The notes: generated by a model from the letters alone, not told the origin. A stretch of DNA of 64,000 nucleotides from Mesoaciditoga sp. (GCA_015489955.1 WFYR01000114.1:61558-125557); one strand, 5' to 3'; counted from the first letter of the stretch, positions 25,592 through 34,357 are shown. Translations and numbers: made by a program.

Positions 25592-26938
25592 ATGAAGTAC
25601 CTTTTCAAAGATATCGCCCATTTAGAAACGTTTGGACCAATGGGAAAACTGGAAAACGCCTATGTAGCAGTCGAAAAAAACGTCATAACTTATGTTGGCA
25701 AAGAAGAACCAAAGGGAGAATTCGACAGAGTTGTAGACTGTTCAAATATGGTTATGCTTCCTGGATTCGTAAACACACATCATCACTTGTACCAATCACT
25801 TACTCGAAACGTGAAAAAAGTTCAAAATTCGAAATTATTCGATTGGCTTGTAAATCTTTATGAGATATGGAAAAATTTAGATGAAGAAGCTTCTTACGTT
25901 AGCGCGGCAGTGGCAGCCGCAGAAATGGCCATCAGTGGCGTAACGACGACAAGTGATATGCTTTATTTGTATCCAAAAGGAAGAAATGAGATCTTCGATG
26001 AAGAGATAAAAGGTGTTTCTCATATCGGTCTAAGATTTCATCCCACACGAGGATCTATGTCTATGTCCAAAAAAGATGGTGGTTTACCACCAGACTCTGT
26101 TGTTCAAAGTGAAGATGAAATTCTTTCCGAGTACGAACGGGTAATTTCGAAATACCATGATCCTTCCAAGTACTCCATGCTCCGTATCGCTTTGGCTCCA
26201 TGTTCGCCATTTTCCGTAACAGAAAAGCTTATGATAGAAACCCTGGAAATGGCGGAGAAAAAAGACGTCCTTCTTCACACTCATCTTTCAGAAACAAAAG
26301 ATGAAGACGAATTTTGCGTTGAAAAATTCGGCCTAAGACCAGTCGACTACATGGAAAAGCTTGGATGGCTAAATCCAAGGGTTTGGTTCGCACATCTTGT
26401 TCAATTAACGGATAAAGACATCGAAAAACTTAAAGCTAATGACGTTGGAGTGGCTCACTGTCCATCATCCAACATGCGTTTAGGTTCTGGAATAGCGCCC
26501 ATTATGAAGATGAAGGGAATGAGAATATCGTTAGGTGTAGACGGAAGCGCTTCAAACGATACGGGAAACATGATATTAGAAGCCAGAAATGCCATGCTTC
26601 TTCAAAGGGTGAAATACGGCGCAGATGCCATAACTCCAAGGGAAGCGTTGGAATTTGCAACTTTAGGAGGAGCAAAAGTGCTTCGAATGGATGATTACAT
26701 TGGAAGTATAGAAGTTGGGAAGGCGGCCGATATAATCGCGTTCAACATGAACAAACTTGAATTTGCCGGTGGTCTCGACGATCCAGTGGGAGCGATTTTA
26801 ATGTGCGACGCAAAGAAAGTGGATTTCAACATGATTAACGGTAACGTGGTGGTGGAAAACGGTGATCTCGTTGTCAACGACATTCAAGATCTTATAAAAC
26901 GCCACAACGAGATTTCTAAAAGATTGTTAGAGGGGTGA
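25592..26938 (+). CDS. 8-oxoguanine deaminase-like amidohydrolase (Atz/Trz family)
   Basis: The protein of 448 residues is a metal-dependent amidohydrolase. The metal ligands are HxH in VNTHHHLYQSL (about residues 66-70), His in HTHLSETKDE, His in WFAHLVQL, and Asp in SLGVDGSASND. The phrase GSMSMSKKDGGLPPDSVV is typical of the subgroup characterised as 8-oxoguanine deaminase, which converts 8-oxoguanine to uric acid. Related cytosine, guanine and S-adenosylhomocysteine deaminases share the fold, so substrate is inferred. Start ATG 25592 has AAAGGAG upstream. It sits between gltX and a carboxypeptidase gene, all closely spaced. Confidence 0.78.
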   Translation: MKYLFKDIAHLETFGPMGKLENAYVAVEKNVITYVGKEEPKGEFDRVVDCSNMVMLPGFVNTHHHLYQSLTRNVKKVQNSKLFDWLVNLYEIWKNLDEEASYVSAAVAAAEMAISGVTTTSDMLYLYPKGRNEIFDEEIKGVSHIGLRFHPTRGSMSMSKKDGGLPPDSVVQSEDEILSEYERVISKYHDPSKYSMLRIALAPCSPFSVTEKLMIETLEMAEKKDVLLHTHLSETKDEDEFCVEKFGLRPVDYMEKLGWLNPRVWFAHLVQLTDKDIEKLKANDVGVAHCPSSNMRLGSGIAPIMKMKGMRISLGVDGSASNDTGNMILEARNAMLLQRVKYGADAITPREALEFATLGGAKVLRMDDYIGSIEVGKAADIIAFNMNKLEFAGGLDDPVGAILMCDAKKVDFNMINGNVVVENGDLVVNDIQDLIKRHNEISKRLLEG

Positions 26939-26942
26939 AAAT

Positions 26943-28436
26943 ATGGAAACGAAAGAAATGTACGATTACATGAAAGAAATCACCAAGCTTCACAACGCCG
27001 TTTCTTTAATTGAATGGGATTTGAGAACGAAAATCCCGCCAAAGGGTGCTGCTGCAAGGGCAGACGTGGTTGGAAAACTTGCAAGAATGATATTTGAAAT
27101 GTCAACCGCGCCAAAGGTCGCCGAATTCGTGGAGTATTTCAATCGCCCAAAGGTATACGACAAGCTTAACGAGTTTGATAGAAGAAACGTAGATCTCATG
27201 ACAAAAGAATATAGACGACAAAAAGCGATTCCCCCCGAAAAATTCGAGAAATTTTCCATAGCGTGTTCAAGAGGTGAAAGTATCTGGCAGGAAGCAAAAG
27301 CAGAAAAGAATTTTTCCAAATTTAAGCCTGTTTTGAAAGAAATAGTGGGTTACCTGAGAGAATTCGCTGAAATGTACGGATATGAAGAAAATCGTTATGA
27401 TGCTTTAATAGAAGGCTTTGAACCCTCCACCACTACAAAAGATCTCAAAAACGTTATAGAAGGCTTGAAAAAAGATCTGGTTCCCTTCATAAGAAAAATT
27501 TCAGAGGCTAAAGCTCCAGATGAATCGATACTTACAGGAGAATTTGACAAGTCCCTCCAGGAAAAATTGTCAATAGAAGCTTTGAATGCCATGGGATACG
27601 ATTTCGAAGGTGGAAGGTTAGATGAAACCGAACATCCTTTCACAATAGGGATAGGATTGGGAGACGTTCGAATCACCACGAAATACGATCAAAAGGATCT
27701 GCGTCCATCTCTCTTTGGTACCATGCATGAAGGTGGTCATGCCCTTTACGAACAAGGCATAAATAAGGAGTACTACGGAACCCTTGTTGGAAACGGCGCA
27801 TCCATGGGTATTCATGAATCACAATCGAGGACATGGGAAAATCTCATAGGAAGATCGAAAGAATTCTGGAAATTCTTCTATCCAAAATTCGTGGAAATAT
27901 TCCCCGGATATTCTTCCATCCCAATGGAAGATTTCTACAAGGCAATAAACGTGGTTAAACCTTCTCTCATAAGAATAGAGGCAGATGAGGTTACATACAA
28001 TTTGCACATAATTTTGAGATTTGAAATAGAAGAAGCGCTCATAAACGAACACATAAAAGTCGATGATTTACCAGATGTATGGAATGAAAAGATGGAAGAG
28101 TATTTTGGAATAAAACCGTCTGACGATGCCGAAGGCGTCCTTCAAGACGTTCACTGGGCAGGGGGACAAATGGGGTACTTCCCGTCTTACATGCTTGGCA
28201 ATATTTACGCTGCCCAATTCTTTGCCACCGCGCAAAAGGAAATACCAGATCTTTCTGAACGTATAGAAAACGGAGATTTAAGAACCTTCAGAGAATGGCA
28301 AAGAGAAAAGATACACAAGTACGGAGCGCTTTACGATCCTAAAGATCTTATCGTTAAAGTTACAGGCGAACCTCTTAATCACAAATATTTCATGGATTAC
28401 GTAACCAAAAAATTCTCCCAGATTTACGAATTTTAA
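26943..28436 (+). CDS. Carboxypeptidase Taq, peptidase family M32
   Basis: The protein of 497 residues is all-helical and has the M32 zinc motif HEGGH (in GTMHEGGHALYEQG) with the later HESQSRTWENLIG ligand region and the IRIEADEVTYNLH motif. These are the standard M32 signatures, and the length is normal. It is a cytosolic metallocarboxypeptidase of broad specificity, likely used in peptide turnover. It starts four bases after the amidohydrolase stop, with a GGGG-type ribosome site, and is followed by a strong terminator. Confidence 0.95.
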   Translation: METKEMYDYMKEITKLHNAVSLIEWDLRTKIPPKGAAARADVVGKLARMIFEMSTAPKVAEFVEYFNRPKVYDKLNEFDRRNVDLMTKEYRRQKAIPPEKFEKFSIACSRGESIWQEAKAEKNFSKFKPVLKEIVGYLREFAEMYGYEENRYDALIEGFEPSTTTKDLKNVIEGLKKDLVPFIRKISEAKAPDESILTGEFDKSLQEKLSIEALNAMGYDFEGGRLDETEHPFTIGIGLGDVRITTKYDQKDLRPSLFGTMHEGGHALYEQGINKEYYGTLVGNGASMGIHESQSRTWENLIGRSKEFWKFFYPKFVEIFPGYSSIPMEDFYKAINVVKPSLIRIEADEVTYNLHIILRFEIEEALINEHIKVDDLPDVWNEKMEEYFGIKPSDDAEGVLQDVHWAGGQMGYFPSYMLGNIYAAQFFATAQKEIPDLSERIENGDLRTFREWQREKIHKYGALYDPKDLIVKVTGEPLNHKYFMDYVTKKFSQIYEF

Positions 28437-28502
28437 TTGAAAGAGCTTAAGTGCGAAAAAAAAGTACGCACCAAAAAAGTACAAATAAAAGCAAAAAGCC
28501 AA

Positions 28503-28535
28503 CCAAGTGCGAACAGATTACTCGCACTTGGTTTT
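28503..28535 (+). terminator. Rho-independent terminator after carboxypeptidase gene
   Basis: A perfect ten base-pair stem (CCAAGTGCGA 28503-28512 with TCGCACTTGG 28522-28531) is followed by TTTT. A weaker hairpin, GTGCG/CGCAC, lies just upstream at 28451-28471. Together they close the gltX-to-carboxypeptidase operon. Confidence 0.85.
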
Positions 28536-28599
28536 GGTATATAAAAAGTATAACGCCGTAAATCCTTATTTCATAGGCATATTCATTTTTCTTAAATTT

Positions 28600-28615
28600 T
28601 GGCACGCTTTTTGCT
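28600..28615 (+). promoter_or_regulatory. Sigma-54 (RpoN) type -24/-12 promoter
   Basis: The sequence TGGCACG, four bases, TTGCT matches the full sigma-54 consensus, with exactly ten bases between the GG (28601-28602) and the GC (28613-28614). Transcription would start near 28626, about 42 bases before the SPW-protein start. No -10/-35 sigma-A pair is obvious here. No rpoN or activator gene is in the window. Confidence 0.6.
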
Positions 28616-28667
28616 TAAACAAGGTGCGAGAAAGTTCTTGAAAATAAAATTTGAGGAGGTGTTTCAA

Positions 28668-28991
28668 ATGTCTTGGAAAGGTTGGGTTGCACTTATTCTG
28701 GGTATCTGGTTTGTAGTTGCGGCTTTCATTCCTGGAATGCTTGGAATTGGAAACCTCGTCAACGATTTGATCGTGGGTATCGTACTTGCAATCGTTGGAT
28801 TCATGATGATACCATCTGGTTCTGCATGGCAAGGCTGGATCATAGGTCTTATCGGTGGTGTGTGGATGATAATCGCGGCATTTATACCGCAGATTACGCA
28901 CAGCTACACCATCAACATGACCAACGATTTAGTCGTAGGCATATTGGTTCTCATAATTGCCCTTTTCGAAAGATCAAAGAAAAAAGCTTAA
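28668..28991 (+). CDS. SPW-repeat small integral membrane protein
   Basis: The protein of 107 residues consists of four hydrophobic helices arranged as two repeats. The repeats share W-x-x-x-(I/L)-x-x-G-x-W-x-(V/I)-(V/I)-A-A-F-I-P (GIWFVVAAFIPG near residues 12-23 and GVWMIIAAFIPQ near 61-72). This is the SPW repeat layout, whose biochemical role is not established. Start ATG 28668 has GAGGAGGTG seven bases upstream, so the longer reading frame from 28599 is rejected. It is monocistronic, between a sigma-54-type promoter and a terminator, which suggests inducible expression, perhaps in membrane stress. Confidence 0.8.
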   Translation: MSWKGWVALILGIWFVVAAFIPGMLGIGNLVNDLIVGIVLAIVGFMMIPSGSAWQGWIIGLIGGVWMIIAAFIPQITHSYTINMTNDLVVGILVLIIALFERSKKKA

Positions 28992-29014
28992 TATCAAAAA
29001 TGCTGATTTTTTGA

Positions 29015-29039
29015 AAGGCTGGTGCATACCAGCCTTTTT
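29015..29039 (+). terminator. Terminator of the SPW-repeat gene
   Basis: A perfect nine base-pair stem (AAGGCTGGT 29015-29023 with ACCAGCCTT 29028-29036), a GCAT loop and a run of five T close the SPW transcript. Confidence 0.85.
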
Positions 29040-29344
29040 GTTTGATGTTTTTATGAAAACGTTTCCATAACCCACTCTAAGGATCATTTTTTTGAATTTC
29101 AAAATTAACTTTACCATCACTTCTAAGAAGCTCATTTAAATGATGAAATCAATAGATATAATACGAAAAACGAAGATATTTTAAAAAAATATAAGATATT
29201 TACGTTTAATTATGAAAAACTATGAATAAATAAGAAAAATCATATTTTTTATTTAAAAATAAGGCTTGGAACTTTTTAAATTTTGTGTCAAAATGTAATG
29301 TAAATGTTTTCATTAAATATCTTATTAAAAAATGGAAGTGAAAA
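29040..29344. other. Gene-free, strongly AT-rich regulatory region upstream of the LacI gene
   Basis: This stretch of about 300 bases has no credible ORF. It holds a palindromic operator near its left end, then about 200 bases of A/T tracts, with AAGATATTT repeated near 29174 and 29192 and TTATTTAAAAATAA near 29252. AATGTTTTCATT near 29303-29314 is a second small inverted repeat close to the gene. The LacI promoter must lie here, but no hexamer pair stands out (TTGGAA-N17-CAAAAT is the best candidate, weak). Confidence 0.6.
29052..29069. promoter_or_regulatory. LacI-family / cre-like palindromic operator
   Basis: TATGAAAACGTTTCCATA is an almost perfect palindrome centred on CG and fits the TGnAAnCGnTnnCA pattern bound by LacI/CcpA-type regulators. 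It lies about 275 bases upstream of the LacI-family gene at 29345. The neighbour is the likely binder, but this is inferred from operator style only. Confidence 0.55.
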
Positions 29345-30319
29345 ATGGCAAGTATAAAAGATGTTGCCAAAGAGGCGAGAGTTTCAATTGCAACAGTTTC
29401 TCGAGTTTACAACAATCCAGAAATTGTAAGCAAAAAGACAAAAGAAAAAGTTTATTCCGTCGCTAAAAGATTGGGTTACACACCGAATTTTTTGGCGCAA
29501 AACTTGAAAAAGAGCGTGGTGGGCACTATTATCGCCGCGATTCCTGATATGTCTAACACTTTTTTCATAGACATAGTGCTTGGCATTCAAGATTACGCTG
29601 AATCAAGAGGATACAACGTTTTAATGGGAAGGTTCGACCCGGAAAAATTTAACATAAGTAAGTACGTTAAGATCGTTAAATCTAAAGCTGCAGATGGCAT
29701 CGTTTTAGCTACTGGTCACAACAGATATTACGAGACTGTTGCCGAAGCGGAAGATGTTCCCATAGTTACAATAGAAGAAGAATTCATGTCTAAACCACAC
29801 ATATATGTGGACAATTTTGAGGCGGTAAGAAAGGTAATAGATTATCTTCTCTCAAAAGGGAGAAAGAGGATGGCCTTTCTTGGCTACAAAACGGAAATTG
29901 AACGCGCCAAAGCCTTCGAATTGGTTATGAAAGAGTATGGTTTAGAATACGACAAAAAAATAACGTGGAAGTGTGATGAGAGAGAAGAAGAAATCCCGGC
30001 TCAAACAAAAGAGTACGTTGATCTTTTGATGAAAAAAGAACTCCCGGAGGCAATTGTGTGCGCTTCTGATTTGTTGGCAGCCGGTACGATAAAATGGTTG
30101 GCAAAAAAAGGAGTTAGAATCCCCGAGGATGTTGCGGTTACAGGCTTTGACAACGTAGAAATAGCCGCCATATTCAACCCTGGAATAACAACCGTTGAAC
30201 AACCAAGAAAAAGCATGGGACAAGAGGCCGCTCGTATGCTTATAAACATGATCGAAGGTCATGAAATAGCCAAGAAGATCACCTTTCAAACGAAAATTGT
30301 GATAAGAGAGTCAGCGTAA
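29345..30319 (+). CDS. LacI-family transcriptional regulator of the adjacent sugar transporter
   Basis: The protein of 324 residues has a LacI helix-turn-helix at the N-terminus (IKDVAKEARVSIATVSRVYN) with hinge region up to about residue 58. A periplasmic-binding-protein-like effector domain follows, with DNFEAVRKVIDYLLSKG and VTGFDNVEIAAIFNPG. It should bind a sugar and control the ABC transporter genes directly downstream. Start ATG 29345 has a GGAAG site. A short hairpin separates it from the solute-binding protein gene. The ligand cannot be predicted. Confidence 0.92.
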   Translation: MASIKDVAKEARVSIATVSRVYNNPEIVSKKTKEKVYSVAKRLGYTPNFLAQNLKKSVVGTIIAAIPDMSNTFFIDIVLGIQDYAESRGYNVLMGRFDPEKFNISKYVKIVKSKAADGIVLATGHNRYYETVAEAEDVPIVTIEEEFMSKPHIYVDNFEAVRKVIDYLLSKGRKRMAFLGYKTEIERAKAFELVMKEYGLEYDKKITWKCDEREEEIPAQTKEYVDLLMKKELPEAIVCASDLLAAGTIKWLAKKGVRIPEDVAVTGFDNVEIAAIFNPGITTVEQPRKSMGQEAARMLINMIEGHEIAKKITFQTKIVIRESA

Positions 30320-30326
30320 CGATATC

Positions 30327-30346
30327 AAAGGCCCAGTGGGCTTTTT
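30327..30346 (+). terminator. Short terminator after the LacI gene
   Basis: An interrupted hairpin (AAAG-GCCC with GGGC-TTT, one bulged base) followed by a T run lies just after the LacI stop. It is short and probably leaky, allowing some read-through into the transporter genes. Confidence 0.5.
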
Positions 30347-30369
30347 AAAAATCAAAGGGAGGGATCAAC

Positions 30370-31611
30370 GTGAAGAAAAGTGTTCTTTTGGTACTTGCAA
30401 TGATAGCGGTGTTAGTATTCGCTTCTTTTGCAACTACCATCGTAATGACGGCGGGTGCTGTTGGACGAGAGTACCAAGTCCTTCAACAGCAGATAAAGGT
30501 TTTTGAAAAAGAGAATCCCGGCATAAAAGTTGTTTTAATGCCCATGCCAAATTCTTCAACCGATCGTTACAATTTGTACGTAACTTACCTGAGTGCGGGA
30601 ATGCCACAACCAGATGTTTTGATGTTAGACGTTATTTGGCCTCCGGCGTTTGCGAACTTCCTCGTGAATTTGAATCCATACTTCAGTAAAGACGAATTAA
30701 AGGATTTCTTTCCGGGTGCCATAAGGGCAGATACCTACAACGGAAAATTGGTAGCTGCACCGTGGTTTATAGATGCAGGACTTCTCTACTACCGAAAAGA
30801 TCTTCTCAAAAAATACGGCTTTGAGCCACCAAAAACGTGGGATGAACTTATACACGAAGCACAGGTTATATCTCAAAAAGAGGGAATAAAAGGCTTTGTA
30901 TGGCAAGGCGCTGCCTATGAAGGTTTAACGTGCGATTTCATGGAATACGTCCATTCTTACGGAGGAGCCATTTTAAACGATAAAGGACAGGTCGTTTCTG
31001 ATTCTCCAATGGTCAAAAAAGCCCTTCAAACGATGGTAGATATGATATACAAATACAAAATTAGCCCCGTTGGTGTTACAACGTACATGGAAGAAGAAAC
31101 AAGGCATATATTCCAAAATGGTGATGCGGTATTCATGAGAAATTGGCCTTATTGTTGGCCACTGCTTAACGGAAAAGATTCAAAAGTTGCCGGAAAAGTT
31201 GGAGTCGAACCTCTTCCAGAAGGAACTGGCTTCGCAGGTGTTCACCATTCCGCAACCCTTGGTGGTTGGCAGCTTGGAATAAATAAAAATAGCGAACATA
31301 TAGCGGCGGCCGTGAAGCTTATTAAATTCTTGACTTCACCACAGCAAGAAGCTTACAAGGCTATCAATGCGGGGCAGAATCCATCAAGATTATCCGTTTA
31401 CAACAACCCAGCCATCATCAAAGCAAATCCATTCTACAAATCCCTCTGGCCGGTTTTCAAAAATGCAGAACCAAGGCCAAAATCTCCCATATACGCCCAA
31501 ATTTCCGAAATACTTTATACCAACGTCAACGCAGCGCTTACAAAACAGTTAACCGTCGATCAAGCCGTTGCTAAAATCACAAAACAACTTAAAGATCTAC
31601 TTGGACAATAA
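30370..31611 (+). CDS. ABC transporter extracellular sugar-binding protein
   Basis: The protein of 413 residues has a signal peptide (about 1-22) and the fold of family 1 solute-binding proteins. Visible patterns are TIVMTAGAVGREYQVLQQQI, the cluster PQPDVLMLDVIWPPAF, and AAVKLIKFLTSPQQEAY near the C-terminus. It resembles trehalose/maltose-type binding proteins and should deliver a sugar or oligosaccharide to the two permeases downstream. Start GTG 30370 has GGGAGG upstream. There is no lipobox, so it is probably periplasmic. A terminator after the gene suggests it is made in excess over the permeases. Confidence 0.92.
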   Translation: MKKSVLLVLAMIAVLVFASFATTIVMTAGAVGREYQVLQQQIKVFEKENPGIKVVLMPMPNSSTDRYNLYVTYLSAGMPQPDVLMLDVIWPPAFANFLVNLNPYFSKDELKDFFPGAIRADTYNGKLVAAPWFIDAGLLYYRKDLLKKYGFEPPKTWDELIHEAQVISQKEGIKGFVWQGAAYEGLTCDFMEYVHSYGGAILNDKGQVVSDSPMVKKALQTMVDMIYKYKISPVGVTTYMEEETRHIFQNGDAVFMRNWPYCWPLLNGKDSKVAGKVGVEPLPEGTGFAGVHHSATLGGWQLGINKNSEHIAAAVKLIKFLTSPQQEAYKAINAGQNPSRLSVYNNPAIIKANPFYKSLWPVFKNAEPRPKSPIYAQISEILYTNVNAALTKQLTVDQAVAKITKQLKDLLGQ

Positions 31612-31616
31612 CGATG

Positions 31617-31646
31617 AAGAAGCGGGTTCTACCCGCTTCTTTGTTT
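31617..31646 (+). terminator. Intra-operon terminator between binding protein and permease genes
   Basis: A perfect nine base-pair stem (GAAGCGGGT 31619-31627 with ACCCGCTTC 31631-31639) is followed by TTTGTTT. It lies within a transporter operon, as often seen where binding protein must exceed permease. Confidence 0.75.
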
Positions 31647-31671
31647 ATTAAATTTGCGAAGGGAGGACGAA

Positions 31672-32574
31672 ATGTTTTCCAGAAAAGACCCCTTGCATCG
31701 CAGTGATCCAATTTACGCAGCTGCTTTTATAATTCCAACTCTTGCAGTTATAGCTTTTATAGCTTTTTGGCCTTTAGGACAAACTCTCTACAACAGCTTT
31801 TTTAGGTTTGCCTTGATGTATCCACAAAGCAAAGTTTTTGTTGGTGTATCCAATTACGGAAAACTATTTCACGATCCACGTTTTTTAAACGATCTGTGGA
31901 ACACGATTCGTTTCACAATTTGGTCCGTTGGTATAGAAACGATCTTAGGTATACTCATTGCTTTGATGTTGAACAAAGAATTCAAATTGAGGGGCTTTGT
32001 TAGGGCGGCGGTACTTATTCCCTGGGCAATTCCAACCGTGGTTTCTTCACAGATGTGGAGATGGATGTACAACGACAACTATGGAATAGTAAACACCCTA
32101 CTTATGGAATTTCACATCGTGAAAAATCCAATAGTGTGGTTAGGTTTTCCATCTACCTCCATGCCGGCAATAATAAGCGTTGACGTGTGGAAAACAACTC
32201 CTTTTATGATCCTTCTGATATTGGCAGGTCTTCAAATGATTCCAAAAGAGCTCTATGAAGCTGCTAGAATAGACGGTGCCAACGCGTGGCAAAGATTCTG
32301 GTCAGTAACGTTTCCAATAATACGTCCCACGCTGGGAATCGCTCTTATATTCAGAACTTTGGATGCCATGAGGGTTTTTGACATAGTTTATGTTATGACA
32401 AAAGGAGCTGCCAATACCGAAACTATTTCCGTTTACAATCAATGGGTACTCTTCACAAAAGGATTCATAGCTCCATATTTTGGCTATGGAAGCGCTATAT
32501 CGGTAACCATTTTTCTAATCATAAGCGCTTTCGCGTTTTTGTACGTCAAAATGATGAAGATCAAACTTGACTGA
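31672..32574 (+). CDS. Sugar ABC transporter permease (MalF type)
   Basis: The protein of 300 residues has six predicted TM helices and the EAA loop typical of the ATPase contact (KELYEAARIDGANAWQRFW). It belongs to the MalF/UgpA family of inner-membrane permeases. Start ATG 31672 has GGGAGG six bases upstream; the TTG at 31654 overlaps that site. It pairs with the next gene. Confidence 0.93.
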   Translation: MFSRKDPLHRSDPIYAAAFIIPTLAVIAFIAFWPLGQTLYNSFFRFALMYPQSKVFVGVSNYGKLFHDPRFLNDLWNTIRFTIWSVGIETILGILIALMLNKEFKLRGFVRAAVLIPWAIPTVVSSQMWRWMYNDNYGIVNTLLMEFHIVKNPIVWLGFPSTSMPAIISVDVWKTTPFMILLILAGLQMIPKELYEAARIDGANAWQRFWSVTFPIIRPTLGIALIFRTLDAMRVFDIVYVMTKGAANTETISVYNQWVLFTKGFIAPYFGYGSAISVTIFLIISAFAFLYVKMMKIKLD

Positions 32575-32587
32575 GGTGTTTGAATTT

Positions 32588-33418
32588 ATGAAAAGAAAAA
32601 AAATAAGGAAAATATTTTTCTACATTGGAGTTATCGTTGTTTTGGTTTACTTTCTCTTTCCATTTTACTGGGCGGTTGTCTCTTCTTTGAGGATACCCTC
32701 AGAATTATTTTCATCGCACCAAAGTCTATTTCCCCTTAAAATACAATTTAAAAGCTACGTTCAAGTTTTCACGGAGCGTCCTTTTGCTCGTAATATTCTA
32801 AACAGTACCATAGTTGCAGGCGCGGCCACTTTGCTTTGTCTGGCAATAGGATCTTTAACTGGTTACGCGATAGCTCGTTTGAAATTCGCAGGAAAAGTTG
32901 TGGTTATGCTGTTCATACTATCTGTAAGCATGTTTCCACAAGTATCAATTCTCGGAGCGCTCTTTCAAATTCTCAGATCGGCAAAGCTTATAAATACTTA
33001 TCCCGGTCTCATAATACCGTACATAGCGCTTACAATTCCTTTAACTGTTTGGACACTCCAGAATTTTTTCAGAGAGATGCCAAAAGAATTGGAAGAAGCG
33101 GCCTACATAGACGGAAGCGGAAAATTTTCTACGTTTTGGAGAATAGTGCTTCCACTTTCGGCACCCGGATTAGTGGCAACGGGACTTTTAACGTTTATAT
33201 TCTCCTGGAACGAATTTCTGTTCGCCTTAACGTTTGAACAACTCCCGCAGATGTACACTGTTCCGGTGGCAATTGCGATGTTTACCGGATATTACATTGT
33301 GCCTTGGGGACAGATAATGGCAGCTTCTGTTATAGTAACGGTGCCTCTCGTCGTGTTAGTGCTTGTCTTTCAAAATAAAATCATATCTGGTATGACGGCC
33401 GGTTCTGTGAAAGGCTAA
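32588..33418 (+). CDS. Sugar ABC transporter permease (MalG type)
   Basis: The protein of 276 residues has about six TM helices and the EAA loop (KELEEAAYIDGSGKFSTFW), placing it in the MalG/UgpE permease family. It forms the membrane channel with the MalF-type partner. Start ATG 32588 is chosen because GAGGTG lies nine bases upstream; the TTG at 32567 lies before that site. No ATPase gene follows; the next gene is convergent. The transporter probably borrows a shared MsmX/MalK-type ATPase encoded elsewhere. Confidence 0.93.
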   Translation: MKRKKIRKIFFYIGVIVVLVYFLFPFYWAVVSSLRIPSELFSSHQSLFPLKIQFKSYVQVFTERPFARNILNSTIVAGAATLLCLAIGSLTGYAIARLKFAGKVVVMLFILSVSMFPQVSILGALFQILRSAKLINTYPGLIIPYIALTIPLTVWTLQNFFREMPKELEEAAYIDGSGKFSTFWRIVLPLSAPGLVATGLLTFIFSWNEFLFALTFEQLPQMYTVPVAIAMFTGYYIVPWGQIMAASVIVTVPLVVLVLVFQNKIISGMTAGSVKG

Positions 33419-33433
33419 ATATCATTTTACTTT

Positions 33434-34357
33434 TCAGTTCAGGAATTCACGTATGGATTTGGTGTAGACGCCATGAGCTTTTTCCTCAAGAGGTTGGTAC
33501 CAACCGTTAAGACCATATTCATCGATAATTGAAAGGGCGTACTCGTATTCTTCCCTTGTTATCTTGCGATCCAATTCCGGTATTTTTTTAGCTTTGTAAA
33601 CCGGAAAGTATTGGGACATAAGCGAAATAGGTACAGATGTCGAAAGCTCTTCCGCAACGAACCTCATCGCTTCTTTGGTTCCAGAAACTCTATTTGGAAG
33701 AATTAAATGTCGAACTATAAGCCCTTTCATTCTTTCTTCGTTAAAGGCGCCAACTTGCCTGTACATCTCTCGCAAAGCTTTTTTTGTTACCTTCCAATAA
33801 TCTGGCACCATTGAGTACTTCAAGGAAAGTTCATCGTTTGTATACCTAATATCAGCAAGGTAGATGTCTATTATTCCCTCCAATTCTCTCAGAGTTTCCG
33901 TATTCACATAACTGGAAGTGTTGAAGACAACGGGAAGATCAAATCCCTTCTTCAAAGCTTTTATCAAAGCGGAAAGTATGGAACGAAGATGAGATTCAGG
34001 GGTAACAAGATCCAGCGTCTTCGCTCCCGTCTTTTGAAAGGCAATGAATATTTCAGCCAATTCTTGATCGCTTACTTCTCTGCCGTTGTTCAAATGACTG
34101 AAAGCAAAATTTTGGCAGTACACGCATCTCATTCCACATCCACTGAAAAAAACTGCGCCAGCACCCTTTTCGCCAACAAGCGGAGGTTCTTCACCAAAGT
34201 GGAGAAGTGCTCCGCTGATCTTTGCATTTGTTTTCTGGCCGCAAAATCCCACTTGAAAGAGCCTATTTACGTGGCAATTTCTCGCGCACATGGTGCAATC
34301 TTTTATATTTTCTTCAAAATAACTCAAAGCATCTTCTAAACGCATCTTATCAAGCAC
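33434..34357 (-). CDS. Radical SAM protein of the pyruvate formate-lyase activase-like family (COG1313 type)
   Basis: The protein of about 307 residues has the radical SAM cluster motif CGMRCVYC (Cys 74, 78, 81) and an extra N-terminal set of cysteines (about residues 21, 24, 28, 39) typical of the uncharacterised COG1313 activase-like group. The substrate is unknown. GTG 34357 has AGAAGG eight bases upstream; ATG 34345 is an alternative. The longest reading from 34429 would run through a terminator hairpin and is rejected. It is convergent with the sugar permease gene and downstream of the alcohol dehydrogenase. Confidence 0.8.
   Translation of the reverse strand: MLDKMRLEDALSYFEENIKDCTMCARNCHVNRLFQVGFCGQKTNAKISGALLHFGEEPPLVGEKGAGAVFFSGCGMRCVYCQNFAFSHLNNGREVSDQELAEIFIAFQKTGAKTLDLVTPESHLRSILSALIKALKKGFDLPVVFNTSSYVNTETLRELEGIIDIYLADIRYTNDELSLKYSMVPDYWKVTKKALREMYRQVGAFNEERMKGLIVRHLILPNRVSGTKEAMRFVAEELSTSVPISLMSQYFPVYKAKKIPELDRKITREEYEYALSIIDEYGLNGWYQPLEEKAHGVYTKSIREFLN

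Noticed and set aside
28673-29014. 113-codon ORF in another frame over the SPW gene
   Set aside because: It overlaps a gene with an excellent ribosome site and clear TM repeats; its own start lacks one and it reads through the gene end.
28992-29344. Mobile-element remnant or riboswitch in the AT-rich gap
   Set aside because: No terminal repeats, transposase traces or conserved riboswitch core were visible; only an operator, short repeats and A/T tracts.
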